A DNA stretch of 64,000 bases from Microglena sp. YARC. Lineage: Eukaryota > Chlorophyta > Chlorophyceae > Chlamydomonadales > Chlamydomonadaceae. The notes below the pieces were generated by a model, which had not been told where the DNA came from, did no database searches, and saw only the letters and a list, made by a program, of their open reading frames with translations. Positions 19,854 through 31,639 of the stretch are shown one piece after another (position 1 is the stretch's first letter; every line of letters starts with the position of its first letter). The position numbers and the translations under genes are program-made. The DNA is taken from positions 17,694,620 through 17,758,619 of the forward strand of contig CM039467.1 of the NCBI GenBank assembly GCA_022414725.1. Reading direction: 5' to 3'.

Positions 19854-21215
19854 AGGAGAATTATCGGGAGTTTTTAGATTAACTCCAGGAAAGGATGAAT
19901 CGTATGCGAGGAGCAAATTATCAAACGCATATATTCGTTGTAACTTACTAGCCCCTATTTTACCCACATTATAGTGGAAAGCAGCACCGCGATAGTAATT
20001 TACTATATCGCGTGTGTACAGAGAAAATCCATAGGTAGATGCCATACTTATATCATCCAAAGACATATAACCAGCCATGGCCACATTGTTAGCACGCTCA
20101 ATAATATCTTCATACGGATGCTTGCATTTAAGGCTCCAATGAGTTAATTTCTTTCTTGTTTTGTATACATTTGAATCAGCCTGAGGGAGGGTGAACAACA
20201 ACTCTTTCGGATAACCCAACTGGTTCAGTACCAATATGTACAATAAAGTGGTGCATATACAACTACATGTCTTTTTATTAGGGATTTCTTCACTCGAAGA
20301 ACCGGGTTTCAACATTAGCATATTCACAAACCTATACATACCCCAGCCATTAGCAGCATAACCAGTTTGATCATCTATCTCCTTTTTTATAAAAACTAAT
20401 AAATCTTCCAAAGAAACGTATTTTAAAAACAATTTCCAATCTTTTACGATACCGGATGATGCATCAAACACATAGGGGTGTTCTTCTACAAGTATTCGTT
20501 TTGACGAAGACGAAACATACAACGTTGCCATATTTTTTATCAACTCGTGGGCGACCCACAAACCATCGCTATACAATAGCTTTTCGTCAAGTAACATCTC
20601 GTACGTAGATCCATAATCGCCCCATGAGAACACGCAATCTTTGTTTTCGAGATTGTCACACATTCGCACCAACGTAGAACAATAATAATCCATAAAGTAG
20701 TTGGCCTGCAATAATGACGTAGTATCGGAGTCATTAACCCAATCATCGTGCATTTTTTTGAGTATTTTTGTGACTCTTTCATTAAGAAACTTGATTTTGT
20801 CATCAAACTTTAGAGGATTTTTACACATACCATGCAAGGTTTTGATAATATTATCAATGTCTTTCGCTTATTTATCCATTAAATCAATACCAACACTACC
20901 GACACTTCTACCACTACTACCACTTATAATACTACCGAAACTCATACCACTACCACTATCACTACCAATACCATTACAACCACTACTGAAACTCATACCA
21001 CTACCATTACCAATACCACTACGACCACTACTGCCACCACCCCTAATCATACGACCTCTTGTTAAAATCTTGTTATTTTCCATACACTCCTTCGCAAGAG
21101 CTTTATACACAGAACCACTCTCCTTTATCGCTCTACCCGTTCTGGGATTTACAAAAGGGTTTCTTTTCCATTGCGCACACACATGCTTAGATTCTGGATC
21201 AATCTTATTGTTCAT
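19845..21215 (-). pseudogene. 2-cysteine adaptor domain fused to amidoligase-type C-terminal domain, one in-frame TAA
   Basis: From 21215: CAQWKRNPFVNPRTGRAIKE...YKALAKEC matches the 2-cysteine adaptor domain of nucleocytoplasmic viruses (C-x2-W, NP-x-TGR-x-I, final C). A Gly/Ser/Met-rich linker follows (about residues 55-105), coded by short repeats. A TAA at 20868-20870 interrupts the frame, which then continues with AKDIDNIIKTLHGMC and about 330 residues paralogous to the C-terminal half of the amidoligase-like gene at 9111-11520 (ANGWGMYRFVNMLMLKPGSS, DISMASTYGF). The catalytic amidoligase part is absent. This is a domain swap, probably a virion or ubiquitin-like-system component, with nonsense decay. 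Confidence 0.7.
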
Positions 21216-21556
21216 ATTTTCTTTTCATAAAGATAATATTCCGGATTACACAGATTCACACCAGTCTAACACACATAACAAATTGGGATACTTGGAAATA
21301 CACACATATACCATTATATACAAAACACGGTTTCGATTAATCACACGGAATCTCGTTACAATATATTGCATATACAGCGAGGCCACACACGGAAAACGAC
21401 AATGACGCTTTAAGCCCCCCAAGGGATGGCAGAAGATTAGACACGAATCACCGATACTATATAAATAATGATTCTTTAATCTCAGGAAATCAGATGATAA
21501 CGAATTAAAAATGACCAACAAAAAGACGAAAAGAAACAAAGGATACAATTTTAACA
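21216..21556. other. Divergent intergenic region
   Basis: About 340 bases between two gene starts pointing outward. It holds an inverted copy of the CTTTAAGCCCC motif near 21409 and an ATCTCGTTACAATATATTGCATAT block that recurs at about 32105 and 32590. These shared blocks are probably promoter or terminator elements. No gene is seen. Confidence 0.45.
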
Positions 21557-22734
21557 ATGGATTACAAAAACGACATCCAACGCGATATCAAAGAACATAT
21601 CATAGACAGATTGAATCACAAAGATGCAAACTGGGATTGGAGCGGGCTAAGCACAAACCCGAACATCACATGGGGTATTGTTAGTGCTCTACCTGATAAA
21701 CCATGGGATTGGTATGAATTGAGTAGGAAACCAAATATTACATGGGAAAACGAAAGGGATAACCCGGCCAAACCTTGGGGCTGGGGGGGATTGAGTATAA
21801 ACCCTAACATCACATGGGACATTGTTGTTGCCAACCCCGAAAAAACATGGACCTGGGGGGGATTAAGCATGAACCCCAACATCACATGGGAAATCGTACG
21901 GGAGAACCCAGACAGACCTTGGAACTGGAATGGATTGAGCAGGAACCCTAACATCACATTTTACATGGTTGTTGCGAACATGGACAAACCTTGGGACTGG
22001 GAGGGGGGATTAAGCAGAAACCCAAACATGACCTGGGATATTGTTGTTGCCCACCCCGACAAACCATGGGATTGGTTTGGATTAAGTATGCATCCAAATA
22101 TAACATGGGACATTGTTGTTGCAAACCCAGAAAAACCGTGGTATTGGTGGGGATTAAGCAAGAACCATAATATCACATGGGAAATCGTGAAGGAGAACCC
22201 AGACAAACCGTGGGATTGGACGAATTTAAGCTTGAAGCCTGAAATCACATGGAAAAACGTAGAGGAAAACCCTAAAAAACCTTGGAACTGGTATGGATTA
22301 AGCCATAACCCAAACATAACATGGGAAATCGTTATTGCCAACCCCGACAAACATTGGGATTGGAATGGATTAAGCAAAAACACAAACATTACGTGGAATC
22401 ATGTTATTGCCAACCCCGACAAACCTTGGGATTGGAATGGATTAAGCAAAAACACAAACATTACGTGGGATCATGTAATTGCCAACCCCGACAAACCTTG
22501 GAACTGGATGGGATTGAGCAAAAACCCAAACATAAACTGGGACATTGTGACTAACAAAAACGACAAAAAATGGGATTGGTTAAGCACACAAAAACAAATA
22601 TTACTCTCTTCAAACGATCTGCGCGACATCATGAAAAAACGTAGAGCTGCTAAAGCCATTCAAAAGACCTGGAGACATGTTTTTACAAACAATGGGCGTT
22701 CCTGCTTCCGAACGGATTTTTTATTTTACTGAAA

Positions 22735-22915
22735 TCTTACGATAAATATTGTAAGATCGTTTTCGCAAATTAATTGATTTTGCTTTTTTGGTGTATTTTA
22801 CGAAAATATCTTACAATTTATTTTGTAAGATCGTTTTCGTAAATTAATTGATTTTGCTTTTTTTGTGTATTTTACGAAAATATCTTACAATTTATTTTGT
22901 AAGATTGTTTTGTTG
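22735..22915. repeat. Left subterminal repeats of the transposon
   Basis: Two to three copies of a ~94-bp unit containing ATATTGTAAGATCGTTTTCG, AATTAATTGATTTTGCTTTT and TATTTTACGAAAATATCTTA. The paired CTTAC...GTAAG words form short palindromes. Similar palindromes lie at the right end. Such subterminal repeats are usual transposase-binding sites; the role here is inferred. Confidence 0.8.
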
Positions 22916-23102
22916 TATTCCGGAGAAAGAGACTATTCCCTTCAATTTCAATTGTAACATTGATTTGCTCGTTTGGAGAGAGAGAAATTTCCTTCGAAGT
23001 ATTCCAATACAAAATCAATTGTAGAGGACAGTCAAGAGGAAGGTGAAAGCTGTTTACAAAGTCTTGAACGCATTGCTCATAATTATTTATCTCACAACTC
23101 AC
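22872..23102 (-). CDS. Possible small protein inside the transposon
   Basis: A 76-residue frame with balanced composition (CPLQLILYWNTSKEI, SLSPNEQINVTIEIEG). No family is recognised and its end overlaps the subterminal repeat, so it may be chance or an exon fragment. Confidence 0.2.
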   Translation of the reverse strand: MSCEINNYEQCVQDFVNSFHLPLDCPLQLILYWNTSKEISLSPNEQINVTIEIEGNSLFLRNTTKQSYKINCKIFS

Positions 23103-23559
23103 AACTCAACAGTTCGAAAGTACAACTTAGTACTTATGACTCCGAAATCTGTACTTATGTGTACCTCACTTATGTATAACTCACAACTCAGAACTTATAT
23201 GTACCTTATACAAGTCAGAACTAATAACTCCTAACTCAGGACTTATTATTCATAATTTCATACCTCATAGCCTCATTATGTACATAACACAAATTTATAT
23301 CCTTAAATCTGCAAACTGCCATCCTAGAATCCTGAAATCACTCAAAATGTGTGTTGGATAAGGCAAACTAGTACACTCGTGCAAACTTGTGCTCGGTGCT
23401 AATGTTGCACTGCTGCCAACAAGTCCATTGGTGATAACTTCTGCACTTGGTGCTGACAGGTCATGTGCTAAGTGACGCCATGGTGCTACCTGACACAATA
23501 CTGTCTACTCTAGATTGTGGGAACAGGCTATCACGTTGTAGAAAGAGGGCCAATGCTAA

Positions 23560-24240
23560 CTTGTTGGGTAACAACAGCGCCTGTACAATCGCTGCACTAG
23601 AATCTCCTCCTCCATGCCCCCATCCCCATCTTCCTCCTCCTCCATCTCCTCCTCCTTAGCAATGTCTACATTGTCTCCATCCGATTGCACAGCCTCTGCC
23701 TTGGTGTCCTTCTCAATGGATTGGCAGCTTGACCCCTTTGCATGACTCCTTGCTGTGCATTGATTGCCATGCCCAGCACCTTCTCTGGCAGCTTGACCCC
23801 TTTGCATGACCTGGCAGTTTGACCCCTTTGCATGACCCCTTGATGTGCATTGATTGACCCCCCTTGCCGGGCCCCCCCTTGCTGCGCATGCATGAAAGAC
23901 TGTTTTGATAAGTCGGAAAGGCTTTGCTTCATGCCTTGCGCTTTCACCTCTTTTCATGCCTTGCGCTTTCACCTCCTTTCATGCCTTGCGCAAATTGCCT
24001 TTCGCATCCTGGCCCTGCATGGTCCCGAGTTGCACCTAATTCTCGCACCCTTTGCGCAATGCATTTCACTGCTATGGGAATTCACTTCAGCTCTGTTCTC
24101 ATGATCTGCTTTGCCTTTCGCTTTCTGCATCGCCTTGCTGCGCATCTGCATTAGCACCGGGTGGTTGTGAATAACCCCCGAGTTGCTTCTAATTCTCGCA
24201 CCCTTTGCGCAATGCATTTCACTGTCACTGTCCTGCCTAG
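23560..24240. repeat. Inverted partial copy of the transposase tail, plus short repeats
   Basis: On the minus strand 23590-23740 encodes CQSIEKDTKAEAVQSDGDN followed by a Glu-rich stretch, nearly the same as the C-terminus of the transposase-like protein at 31465-31600 on the plus strand. The two are therefore in inverted orientation near opposite ends. Next to it lie repeats of TTTGCATGAC, three of TTCATGCCTTGCGCTTTCAC, and two copies of a 45-bp block (CTAATTCTCGCACCCTTTGC) at about 24035 and 24185. No independent gene is supported here. Confidence 0.6.
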
Positions 24241-24930
24241 CACCTTCTCTGGTGGATGCTGGGCAGATAGCCAGGAGCACTGGCGCTCGGAGCACTGGAT
24301 AGGTCTGCCTACCTGCATGGCGGTTACCCGCCTGCACCTGCCAGACCAGACCAGGACACGCGCCGGGCCAGCACCTGCGCCGGAGTACCTGCATGATGGT
24401 TACCCGCCTGCACCTGCGTCAGAGTTCTGGCGGACATTACTACATACCCATATGGCATGCATCCTTAGCTACCGTTCCAAGATTTCCATAGAGTCTGGTT
24501 TGGTTATGAATTGCATTGTAGTGGTAGACTGCAATTGTAGCCCAGTCTTAGCTGCCTTGTGCCTGTGTTGACCAAGTTACTGCTTGCCAACAGGTTGCCT
24601 TGTTTATTGGTTAATCTTTGCCGGGAGTGTGGTTGGGTGTTTATGTTGTGATTGGTACTTTACACGACATTGACATATGGATCATGTACACCTGCAGTTC
24701 TTCTATTTTACTGTGTTCTTGCCCACCTCGGCCACCTACCTATTTACTAGGTTTGTTTTAGTGGCCCATTACTGCAATAGGTAAAGCAAAGATGTGTAGT
24801 TGAGGCCTGCTTGACTTGCATAGCATGACTGATGAAATGTCATAGCCCAGAAGAATTTAGCCCTTTTGCCTGTTCCGTCTAGGCATTCAGTGGATCAAGT
24901 TTTCTTTGACTGGTTTTAGGATTGATTTTT
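24240..24930. other. Transposon interior without a supported gene
   Basis: About 690 bases of mixed composition with a few short open frames. Two similar blocks (GGTTACCCGCCTGCACCTGC) lie near 24325 and 24400. Nothing further is recognised. Confidence 0.35.
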
Positions 24931-25435
24931 TTATGATCGGGAGGACTGTGTGTATTCCGAGTTTGGTTTTCTCAATCATTCGCTCGTTGGGTTTGACAAT
25001 GCTCCCGATGATGATCGGGAGGACTGTGGGTATTCTGAGTTTGGTTTTTCTCAATCATTCGCTCGTTGGGTTTGTCAATGCTCCCGATTATGATCGGGAG
25101 GACTGTGGGTATTCTGAGTTTGGTTTTTCTCAATCATTTGCTCGTTGGTTTTGACAATGCTCCCGATTATGCTAGGGAGGACTCTGTGTATTCCGAATTT
25201 GGTTTTCTCAATCATTCGCTCGTTGGGTTTGTCAATGCTCCCGATTATGATCGGGAGGACTGTGGGTATTCTGAGTTTGGTTTTTCTCAATCATTCGCTC
25301 GTTGGGTTTGACAATGCTCCCGATTATGATTGGGTGGACTCTGTATATTCCGAATTTGGTTTTCTCAATCATTCGCTCGTTGGGTTTGTCAATGCTCCCG
25401 ATTATGATCGGGAGGACTATGGGTATGCCGACTAC

Positions 25436-25467
<32 letters not shown>

Positions 25468-26830
25468 GAGTACATGTTTTCTGAATCATTAGCTCGTTGA
25501 ATTTGTCAGTGCTCCCGATTATGATCGGGAGGACTGTGTGTATTCCGAATTAGGTTTTCTCAATCATTCGCTCGTTGGGTTTGTCAATGCTCCCGATTAT
25601 GATCGGGAGGACTGTGTGTATTCCGAATTTGGTTTTCTCAATCATTCGCTCGTTGGGTTTGACAATGCTCCCGATTATGATCGGGAGGACTATGGGTATT
25701 CTGAGTTTGGTTTTTCTCAATCATTCGTTCGTTGGTTTTGACAATGCTCCCGATTATGATCGGGAGCATTAAGGGTATGCCGAGTACAAAAAAAAAAAAA
25801 AAAAAAAAGCGGAGTACATGTTTTCTGAATCATTCGCTCGTTGGGTTTGTCAGTGCTCCCGATTATGATCGGGAGGATTGTGTGTATTCCGAATTTGGTT
25901 TTCTCAATCATTCGCTCGTTGGGTTTGTCAATGCTCCCGATTATGATCGGGAGAACTGTGAGTATTCCGAATTTGGTTTTCTCAATCATTCGCTCGTTGG
26001 GTTTGACAATGCTCCCGATTATGATCGGGAGGACTATGGGTATGCCGCGTACAAAAAAAAAAAAAAAATGCGGAGTACATGTTTTCTGAATCATTTGCTC
26101 GTTGGGTTTGTCAGTGCTCCCGATTATGATCGGGTGGACTCTGTGTATTCCGAATTTGGTTTTCTCAATCATTCGCTCGTTGGGTTTGTCATTGCTCCCG
26201 ATTATGATCGGGAGGACTGTGTGTATTCCGAATTTGGTTTTCTCAATCATTCGCTCGTTGGGTTTGACAATGCTCCCATTATGATCGGGAGGACTATGGG
26301 TATTCTGAGTTTGGTTTTTCTCAATCATTCGTTCGTTGGGTTTGATAATGCTCCCGATTATGATCGGGAGGACTATGGGTATGCCGAGTAAAAAAAAAAA
26401 AAAAAAAAAAAATGCCGAGTACATGTTTTCTGAATCATTCGCTCGTTGGGTTTGTCAGTGCTCCCGATTATGATCGGGAGGACTGTGTGCATTCCGAATT
26501 AGGTTTTCTCAATCATTCGCTCGTAGGGTTTGACAATGCTCCCGATTATGATCGGGAGGACTATGGGTATGCCGAGTACATGTTTTCTGAATCATTTGCT
26601 CGTTGGGTTTGTCAGTGCTCCCGATTATCATCGGGAGGATTGTGTGTATTCCGAGTTTTCTTTTCTCAATCATTCGCTCGTTGGGTTTGTCAATGCTCCC
26701 GATTATGATCGGGAGGACTGTGTGTATTCCGAAGTTGGTTTTCTCAATCATTCGCTCGTTGGGTTTAATAATGCTCCCGATTATGATCGGGAGGACTATG
26801 GGTATTCTGAGTTTGGTTTTTCTCTATATC
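24930..26830 (+). repeat. Minisatellite array with CTCCCGATTATGATCGGGAG palindrome, left arm
   Basis: About 20 units of roughly 90-100 bases, each holding a palindromic core (CTCCCGATTATGATCGGGAG), a variable GTGTGTATTCCGA or TATGGGTATGCCGA stretch, and TCAATCATTCGCTCGTTGGG. Some units end in long A runs after GCCGAGTAC (for example 25436-25463, 25787-25808, 26053-26067, 26390-26412). The long open frames over the array are repeat translations in several frames and are not protein genes. Confidence 0.9.
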
Positions 26831-26899
26831 TGAATCTGATTTTGAATCTGAATCTGAATCTGAATCATTTGCTTTACCAACCTATTTGTCTTCCGCAGG

Positions 26900-27193
26900 G
26901 TCTACAATGACAGTACCGTGGAAGTAAAACTCCAATCGGACGGGAAGGATTTGGGATGCGGCGTCATGGACGAATGGACCAAGGAGCGCCAAGTGCCAAT
27001 GAACATCGAAGTCGTTGTTGGTGGACCAAACTTCCATGTTACGGCTACGCACGCTCACTGGTTGAGGTTTCGCGGCGAATGCATGCATATGTGCGGAGCA
27101 TTCTGGTCGACACTCACCCTTGCGGAAGTCAAGACAGCCCAGTTGCTTGAAGTCACTAGCATTCGGAGGCCCATGTCAGGAGCTGGGCTATAA
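26900..27193 (+). CDS. Exon-like coding block, left copy
   Basis: After an acceptor-like CTTCCGCAG the frame reads VEVKLQSDGKDLGCGVMDEW, then VPMNIEVVVGG, THAHWLRFRGEC and EVKTAQLLEVTSIRRPM. The same block occurs inverted at 27720-28020. No family is recognised. The short differences between copies (for example CMHMCGAFWS versus CRHMCGADSFWS) show some drift. It may be an exon of a transposon gene whose other exons are elsewhere. Confidence 0.4.
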   Translation, partial: VYNDSTVEVKLQSDGKDLGCGVMDEWTKERQVPMNIEVVVGGPNFHVTATHAHWLRFRGECMHMCGAFWSTLTLAEVKTAQLLEVTSIRRPMSGAGL

Positions 27194-27451
27194 GGAGATA
27201 ACAATTTGAATATGATGACCTTACAAAGTTGTCGGCGATCTGTCCTCTTCGTTGATTGTAGGAAGCTGACCTCGTCGCGCCTTTCCTGACTTCTTCGCGG
27301 AGGCTGTAGGAAATGTAAAGAGTGCAGAAGTTACGCAATATCCTATCGAAATTGAAAGCGGCAAGTGCGGTCAGCACACAATGGTTGTTTCGAACGGTGT
27401 ACATCCCACCGCGTACGTAACATTCAAAATGTACCAGTCAGATTTGAAAAT

Positions 27452-28020
27452 TTAACCTGAGCCACGGTGCAGCAGTACAGTCCGTTCGATTGCTCTCTTA
27501 CCGGCGTCAGGTGAAGGCCCTTTTGGTGTACATCGAGGTGACGTCCTCCTGTCGCTAGGACCAAACTCCTCGAAATCGCTCCTGAGCTTTCCTTCGCATA
27601 TCTCAACCCACGCCCTAGTTTCCTCAAGCTCTTTGTCGGCGATAAATTCGCCCTCGCCGACCCTGACAGGCTTGCTGCGCATTGTCAACCACCAACCCAA
27701 GAGCCTGAATGTGAACTGGTATCCATGATAGGGCTCCTAACATGGGCCTCCGAATGCTAGTGACTTCAAGCAACTGGGCTGTCTTGACTTCCGCAAGGGT
27801 GAGTGTCGACCAGAATGAATCTGCTCCGCACATATGCCTGCATTCGCCGCGAAACCTCAACCAGTGAGCGTGCGTACCCGTAACATAGAAGTCTGGTCCA
27901 CCAACAACGACTTCGATGTTCATTGGCACTTGGCGCTCCTTGGTCCATTCGTCCATGACGCCGCATCCCAAATCCTTCCCGTCCGATTGGAGTTTTACTT
28001 CCACGGTACTGTCATTGAAG
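27452..28020 (-). CDS. Exon-like coding block, right copy with extension
   Basis: The minus-strand frame from about 28020 repeats the left block and extends it (LSWIPVHIQALGLVVDN). A second frame (27452-27700) continues with GEGEFIADKELEETRAWVEI and EGKLRSDFEEFGPSDRRTSP, suggesting a frameshift or intron near 27660. Product unknown. Being longer than the left copy, this is probably the source copy of the inverted duplication. Confidence 0.4.
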
Positions 28021-28094
28021 ACCCTGCGGAAGACAAATAGGTTGGTAAAGCAAATGATTCAGATTCAGATTCAGATTCTAAATCAGATTCAGAT

Positions 28095-28930
28095 TAAGAG
28101 AAAAACCAAACTCAGAAAACCCATAGTCCTCCCGATCATAATCGGGAGCATTGTCAAACCCAACGAGCGAATGATTGAGAAAACCAACTTCGGAATACAC
28201 ACAGTCCTCCCGATCATAATCGGGAGCACTGACAAACCCAACGAGCGAATGATTCAGAAAACATGTACTCGGCATTTTTTTTTTTTTTTTTTTACTCGGC
28301 ATACCCATAGTCCTCCCGATCATAATCGGGAGCATTGTCAAACCCAACGAACGAATGATTGAGAAAAACCAAACTCAGAATACCCACAGTTCTCCCGATC
28401 ACAATCGGGAGCATTGACAAACCCAGCGAGCGAATGATTGAGAAAACCAAATTCGGAATACACATAGTCCTCCCGATCATAATCGGAAGCATTGTCAAAC
28501 CCAACGAGCGAATGATTGAGAAAACCAAATTCGGAATACACACAGTCCTCCCGATCATAATCGGGAGCACTGACAAACCCAACGAGCGAATGATTCAGAA
28601 AACATGTACTCGGCATTTTTTTTTTTTTTTGTACTCGGCATACCCATAGTCCTCCCTATCATAATCGGGAGCATTGTCAAACCCAACGAACGAATGATTG
28701 AGAAAAAACAAACTCAGAATACCCACAGTCCTCTTGATCATAATCGGGAGCATTGTCAAACCCAACGAGCGAATGATTGAGAAAAACCAAACTCAGAATA
28801 CACACAGTCCTCCCGATCATAATCGAGAGCATTGTCAAACCCAACGAGCGAATGATTGAGAAAACCAAATTCGGAATACACATAGTCCTCCCGATCATAA
28901 TTGGGAGCATTGACAAACCCAACGACCCTA
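28095..28930 (-). repeat. Minisatellite array, right arm (inverted)
   Basis: About nine units of the same family as 24930-26830 in reverse orientation (CTCCCGATCATAATCGGGAG, CCCAACGAGCGAATGATTGAG), with two T runs at about 28276-28293 and 28617-28630 mirroring the A runs of the left arm. Confidence 0.9.
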
Positions 28931-29028
28931 TTCGCTTGAAGTCACCTACTACACTGCTAGCTGCCAGGCAGATGCCTGGTCACCAGCTGCTAGAGTGGGT
29001 GTCGGACCTAAGCCCGGCACCGTTACTG

Positions 29029-29099
29029 ATACAGCTATAGGCTGTATCATAACATTCCCCCCAATCCCAGGAATTCTGGGTACCAGAATTCCTGGGATT
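29029..29099. repeat. Two adjacent short perfect palindromes
   Basis: GATACAGC-TATAG-GCTGTATC near 29030-29050 is followed by a 37-base hairpin at 29063-29099 with 17-base perfect arms (AATCCCAGGAATTCTGG) around GTA. Both lie between the minisatellite array and the first transposase exon. They could be regulatory or solo termini of another element; role unknown. Confidence 0.7.
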
Positions 29100-29164
29100 C
29101 CACAACACAAGTCATAAGGAGTAAGCCAGACAAATATTCCCGTGGAGAAGAAAAGTAGGGGGAA

Positions 29165-31635
29165 AGCTATCCTAAAACCAGTCAAGGCGTAAGTATGACA
29201 TCCGTGAAAAACTGTATGAACAGTATCCAAAGCTCTTCTTGCACGCATCTGCTGATGCAATGGACAACAAGAAGACTAATCTTCCTCAGTCACGCCACTT
29301 CTCACATTCAAAGAAGACCGCAGGAGGTGAACTTCTAAAGACACGCATCATGTGTGAGTATAAATACAGCGCATGTAGGACATGTCCTCCCGATCATAAT
29401 CGGGAGCATACACAGTATTTAAAACTTGAAATGATTACTTAACAAAATAATGCTAATATTCTGACTTCATGTTTCCTTCTATGTTAACTCAGGATTATTC
29501 TCCCAGGGAAGAGGCTTCATTGGTTATTGGGCTTTGCCACTCTACTCGCAGTCCATCAATCTGACTATATCATGCTTCCAACATTTCTTCAACCGGGTCC
29601 TTGAAGAAGAGGGGCAGCTTCCACCGTATTGCTTCTTGCAAATGGACAACGCGGCAAAGGACAACAAGAACGCTTTCATGTTCGCATACTTGTCCTTGTT
29701 GGTTGAGATGAACTGGTTTGAGGAAGTGTACGTCCATTTCCTCCCTCCCGGACACACACATAGCAATCTTGACCAAAAGTACTCTGTGATCTCGCAAGGG
29801 TTAAAGAACATGGAAGTGTACACCCTGGACCATCTGATGGGCATTGTTGGTAACTTATTCAAGAGAATGGGCCCTTACACAAGGCAAGACGTCGTGACCT
29901 CTATAGGGGACTTCTCCGCTGTCCTCCTAGACAACGTTTACAAGTTGTTCGGTCATGGCACTAGCACCGTCAAAGGAGTTAATCGCCGTTTACACGCATT
30001 CAAGATAACGAAAGGTCCCAACGGGAGAGTCGGTAAGAATACTTGATATACTGATATTTACAAATTAAATGCTACCGTGCGTGTATGTACTGTCTGCACA
30101 ATGCTCCCGATTATGCTCGGGAGGAATATGGGTGTGCCATGTCCTCATTGATTTACATGTACAGTCTTCAATAGAAATTAAATGATACAAAGGAAGTTGT
30201 ACCTAGGACCTAGGATGTATTATCCAAGGGATGCTCCCGAGTATAGTCGGGAGGAATATGGGTGTCCTAAATGATTCACTAATATACAATACATGTTTGC
30301 ACACCAACAATTGCAGGGGTCTATTACAAGGAGTATGACGAGTCAGGATCTTGGAGAGGACAGTGGGACAATGACGCTGAACCTATTTACGTCCTCCAAG
30401 GCTTCCCACTGGTGGTCACCAGAACAGTATTTAAGGAAGCCCCCAAGATCAAGATTGAAGAGCTCGAGAATATCGAGGCAAACTGGGCGGCTGTCTGGAA
30501 GACTATTCATAATGAGAAGCCCGGAGGTGACGTCCTTGCAGGCCACATGGCCGATGGTCCTGTACAAACCGCCGGTGACGACCGTGCAGGACCCGTAGCT
30601 GATGTCCGTGTACGACACGCAGCGGAGGACCTTCTAGAACCAGCAGCCGATGACCAGCAGCTGATGGATGAACCAGCAGCCGATGGCCCATCCCATGCCC
30701 AGTCCTTCAAACATATTGCAGAGAAGCTTCGTGAAACTTGGGAAGCCAGCAATAAGTGGTGGACTGATTTCTTCAACGTTGAGAAGAGTTATTGGAGCAC
30801 TCAACCAGATGATGCTGTGACTGGGGAGTACCCGAAAGACCAACATTTTGTCGACTTCCCATCGGAGTTGTCCGCAACCAGTCGTGTTCTGACACAGTCT
30901 GAGAAATCAATGGCCAAGCGCTTGATAGCAGCATTGGATGACTTGTCCATGGATGTGTCAGACATTTTACCTGCAAGTAACGAGATTGCCAAGACTATGA
31001 AGGTCGCACACACTTTGGAGACTACTATGGAAAGGCCAGAGGAGGAGGATGTGTTGTACTTATATTCTTCACAAGGGACGAAGCCGGATAGAAGAATAGC
31101 CTACGAGCCCACTACTGATTTGGTTGTTGGTCATGTCGCTGTGGTCAAGGTACAAATGGATGACTCTAGCGGATTGAGAGGATGGGACGTGGTGGAGGTC
31201 AAATCACTACCAGTGAATGGAGAAGTGGAATGTGTGTATTTAAAGCCCTTGTACTCTGGGGCTCAGAAGTTGGTGTACACTGAAACACAATACCCAACTT
31301 GGCCAGAAGATTGGATGGACCACAAGCTTGTGCCTATTACCGTGGGGGTGAGGAGAAAAGCAACATGGACGGGCGATATTCCCATTGACGCATTTCAATT
31401 TAGCTGCGAACCCACCAAGGGTATGAAGATCCAGAGAAAGTACCACACAAGCATGCTCCTAGCTTGTCAATCCATTGAGAAGGACACCAGGGCAGAGGCT
31501 GTGCAATCGGATGGAGACAATGCAGACATTGCTGAGGAGGAGGAGATGGAGGAGGAAGAAGATGGGGATGGGGACATGGAGGAGGAGAAGGATGAGGAGG
31601 AGGAGGACGAGGAGGGGGGGGAGGAGGAGGAATAA
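29165..31635 (+). CDS. DUF7869-like transposon protein, multi-exon, acidic tail
   Basis: An upstream exon near 29195-29350 reads KLYEQYPKLFLHASADAMDN then LPQSRHF. The main exon (about 29507-30032) has RGFIGYWALPLYSQS, LQMDNAAKDNKNAFMFAYL and FLPPGHTHSNLDQKYSVIS, the D-N and G-H-T-H-x-x-x-D motifs of DUF7869 proteins, an RNase-H-like fold found in eukaryotic transposons. A clear intron (30033-30316, GTAAGA...TTGCAG) joins in phase to YYKEYDESGSWRGQW and a ~430-residue C-terminal exon ending in a Glu-rich tail. The first junction (29350-29507) is unresolved. Both introns contain solo copies of the CTCCCGAT-type palindrome (29382, 30102, 30231). Likely the element's transposase. Confidence 0.6.
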
Positions 31636-31639
31636 GATG

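Larger units (their letters stand above)
26823..28090. repeat. Long inverted repeat, arms about 26823-27185 and 27730-28090
   Basis: The left arm read rightward and the right arm read leftward match almost base for base, from the GAATCTGAATCTGAATC tract through TTGTCTTCCGCAGGGTCTAC to the RRPM coding block. The spacer is about 545 bases. Outside the arms the minisatellite arrays continue the inverted symmetry (24930-26830 and 28095-28930), giving a palindromic structure of about 4 kb. Confidence 0.85.

Noticed and set aside
24906..26910. Long open frames across the minisatellites coding for repetitive proteins
   Set aside because: Several frames on both strands are open because the unit lacks stops, units differ in length, and A-runs break the register.
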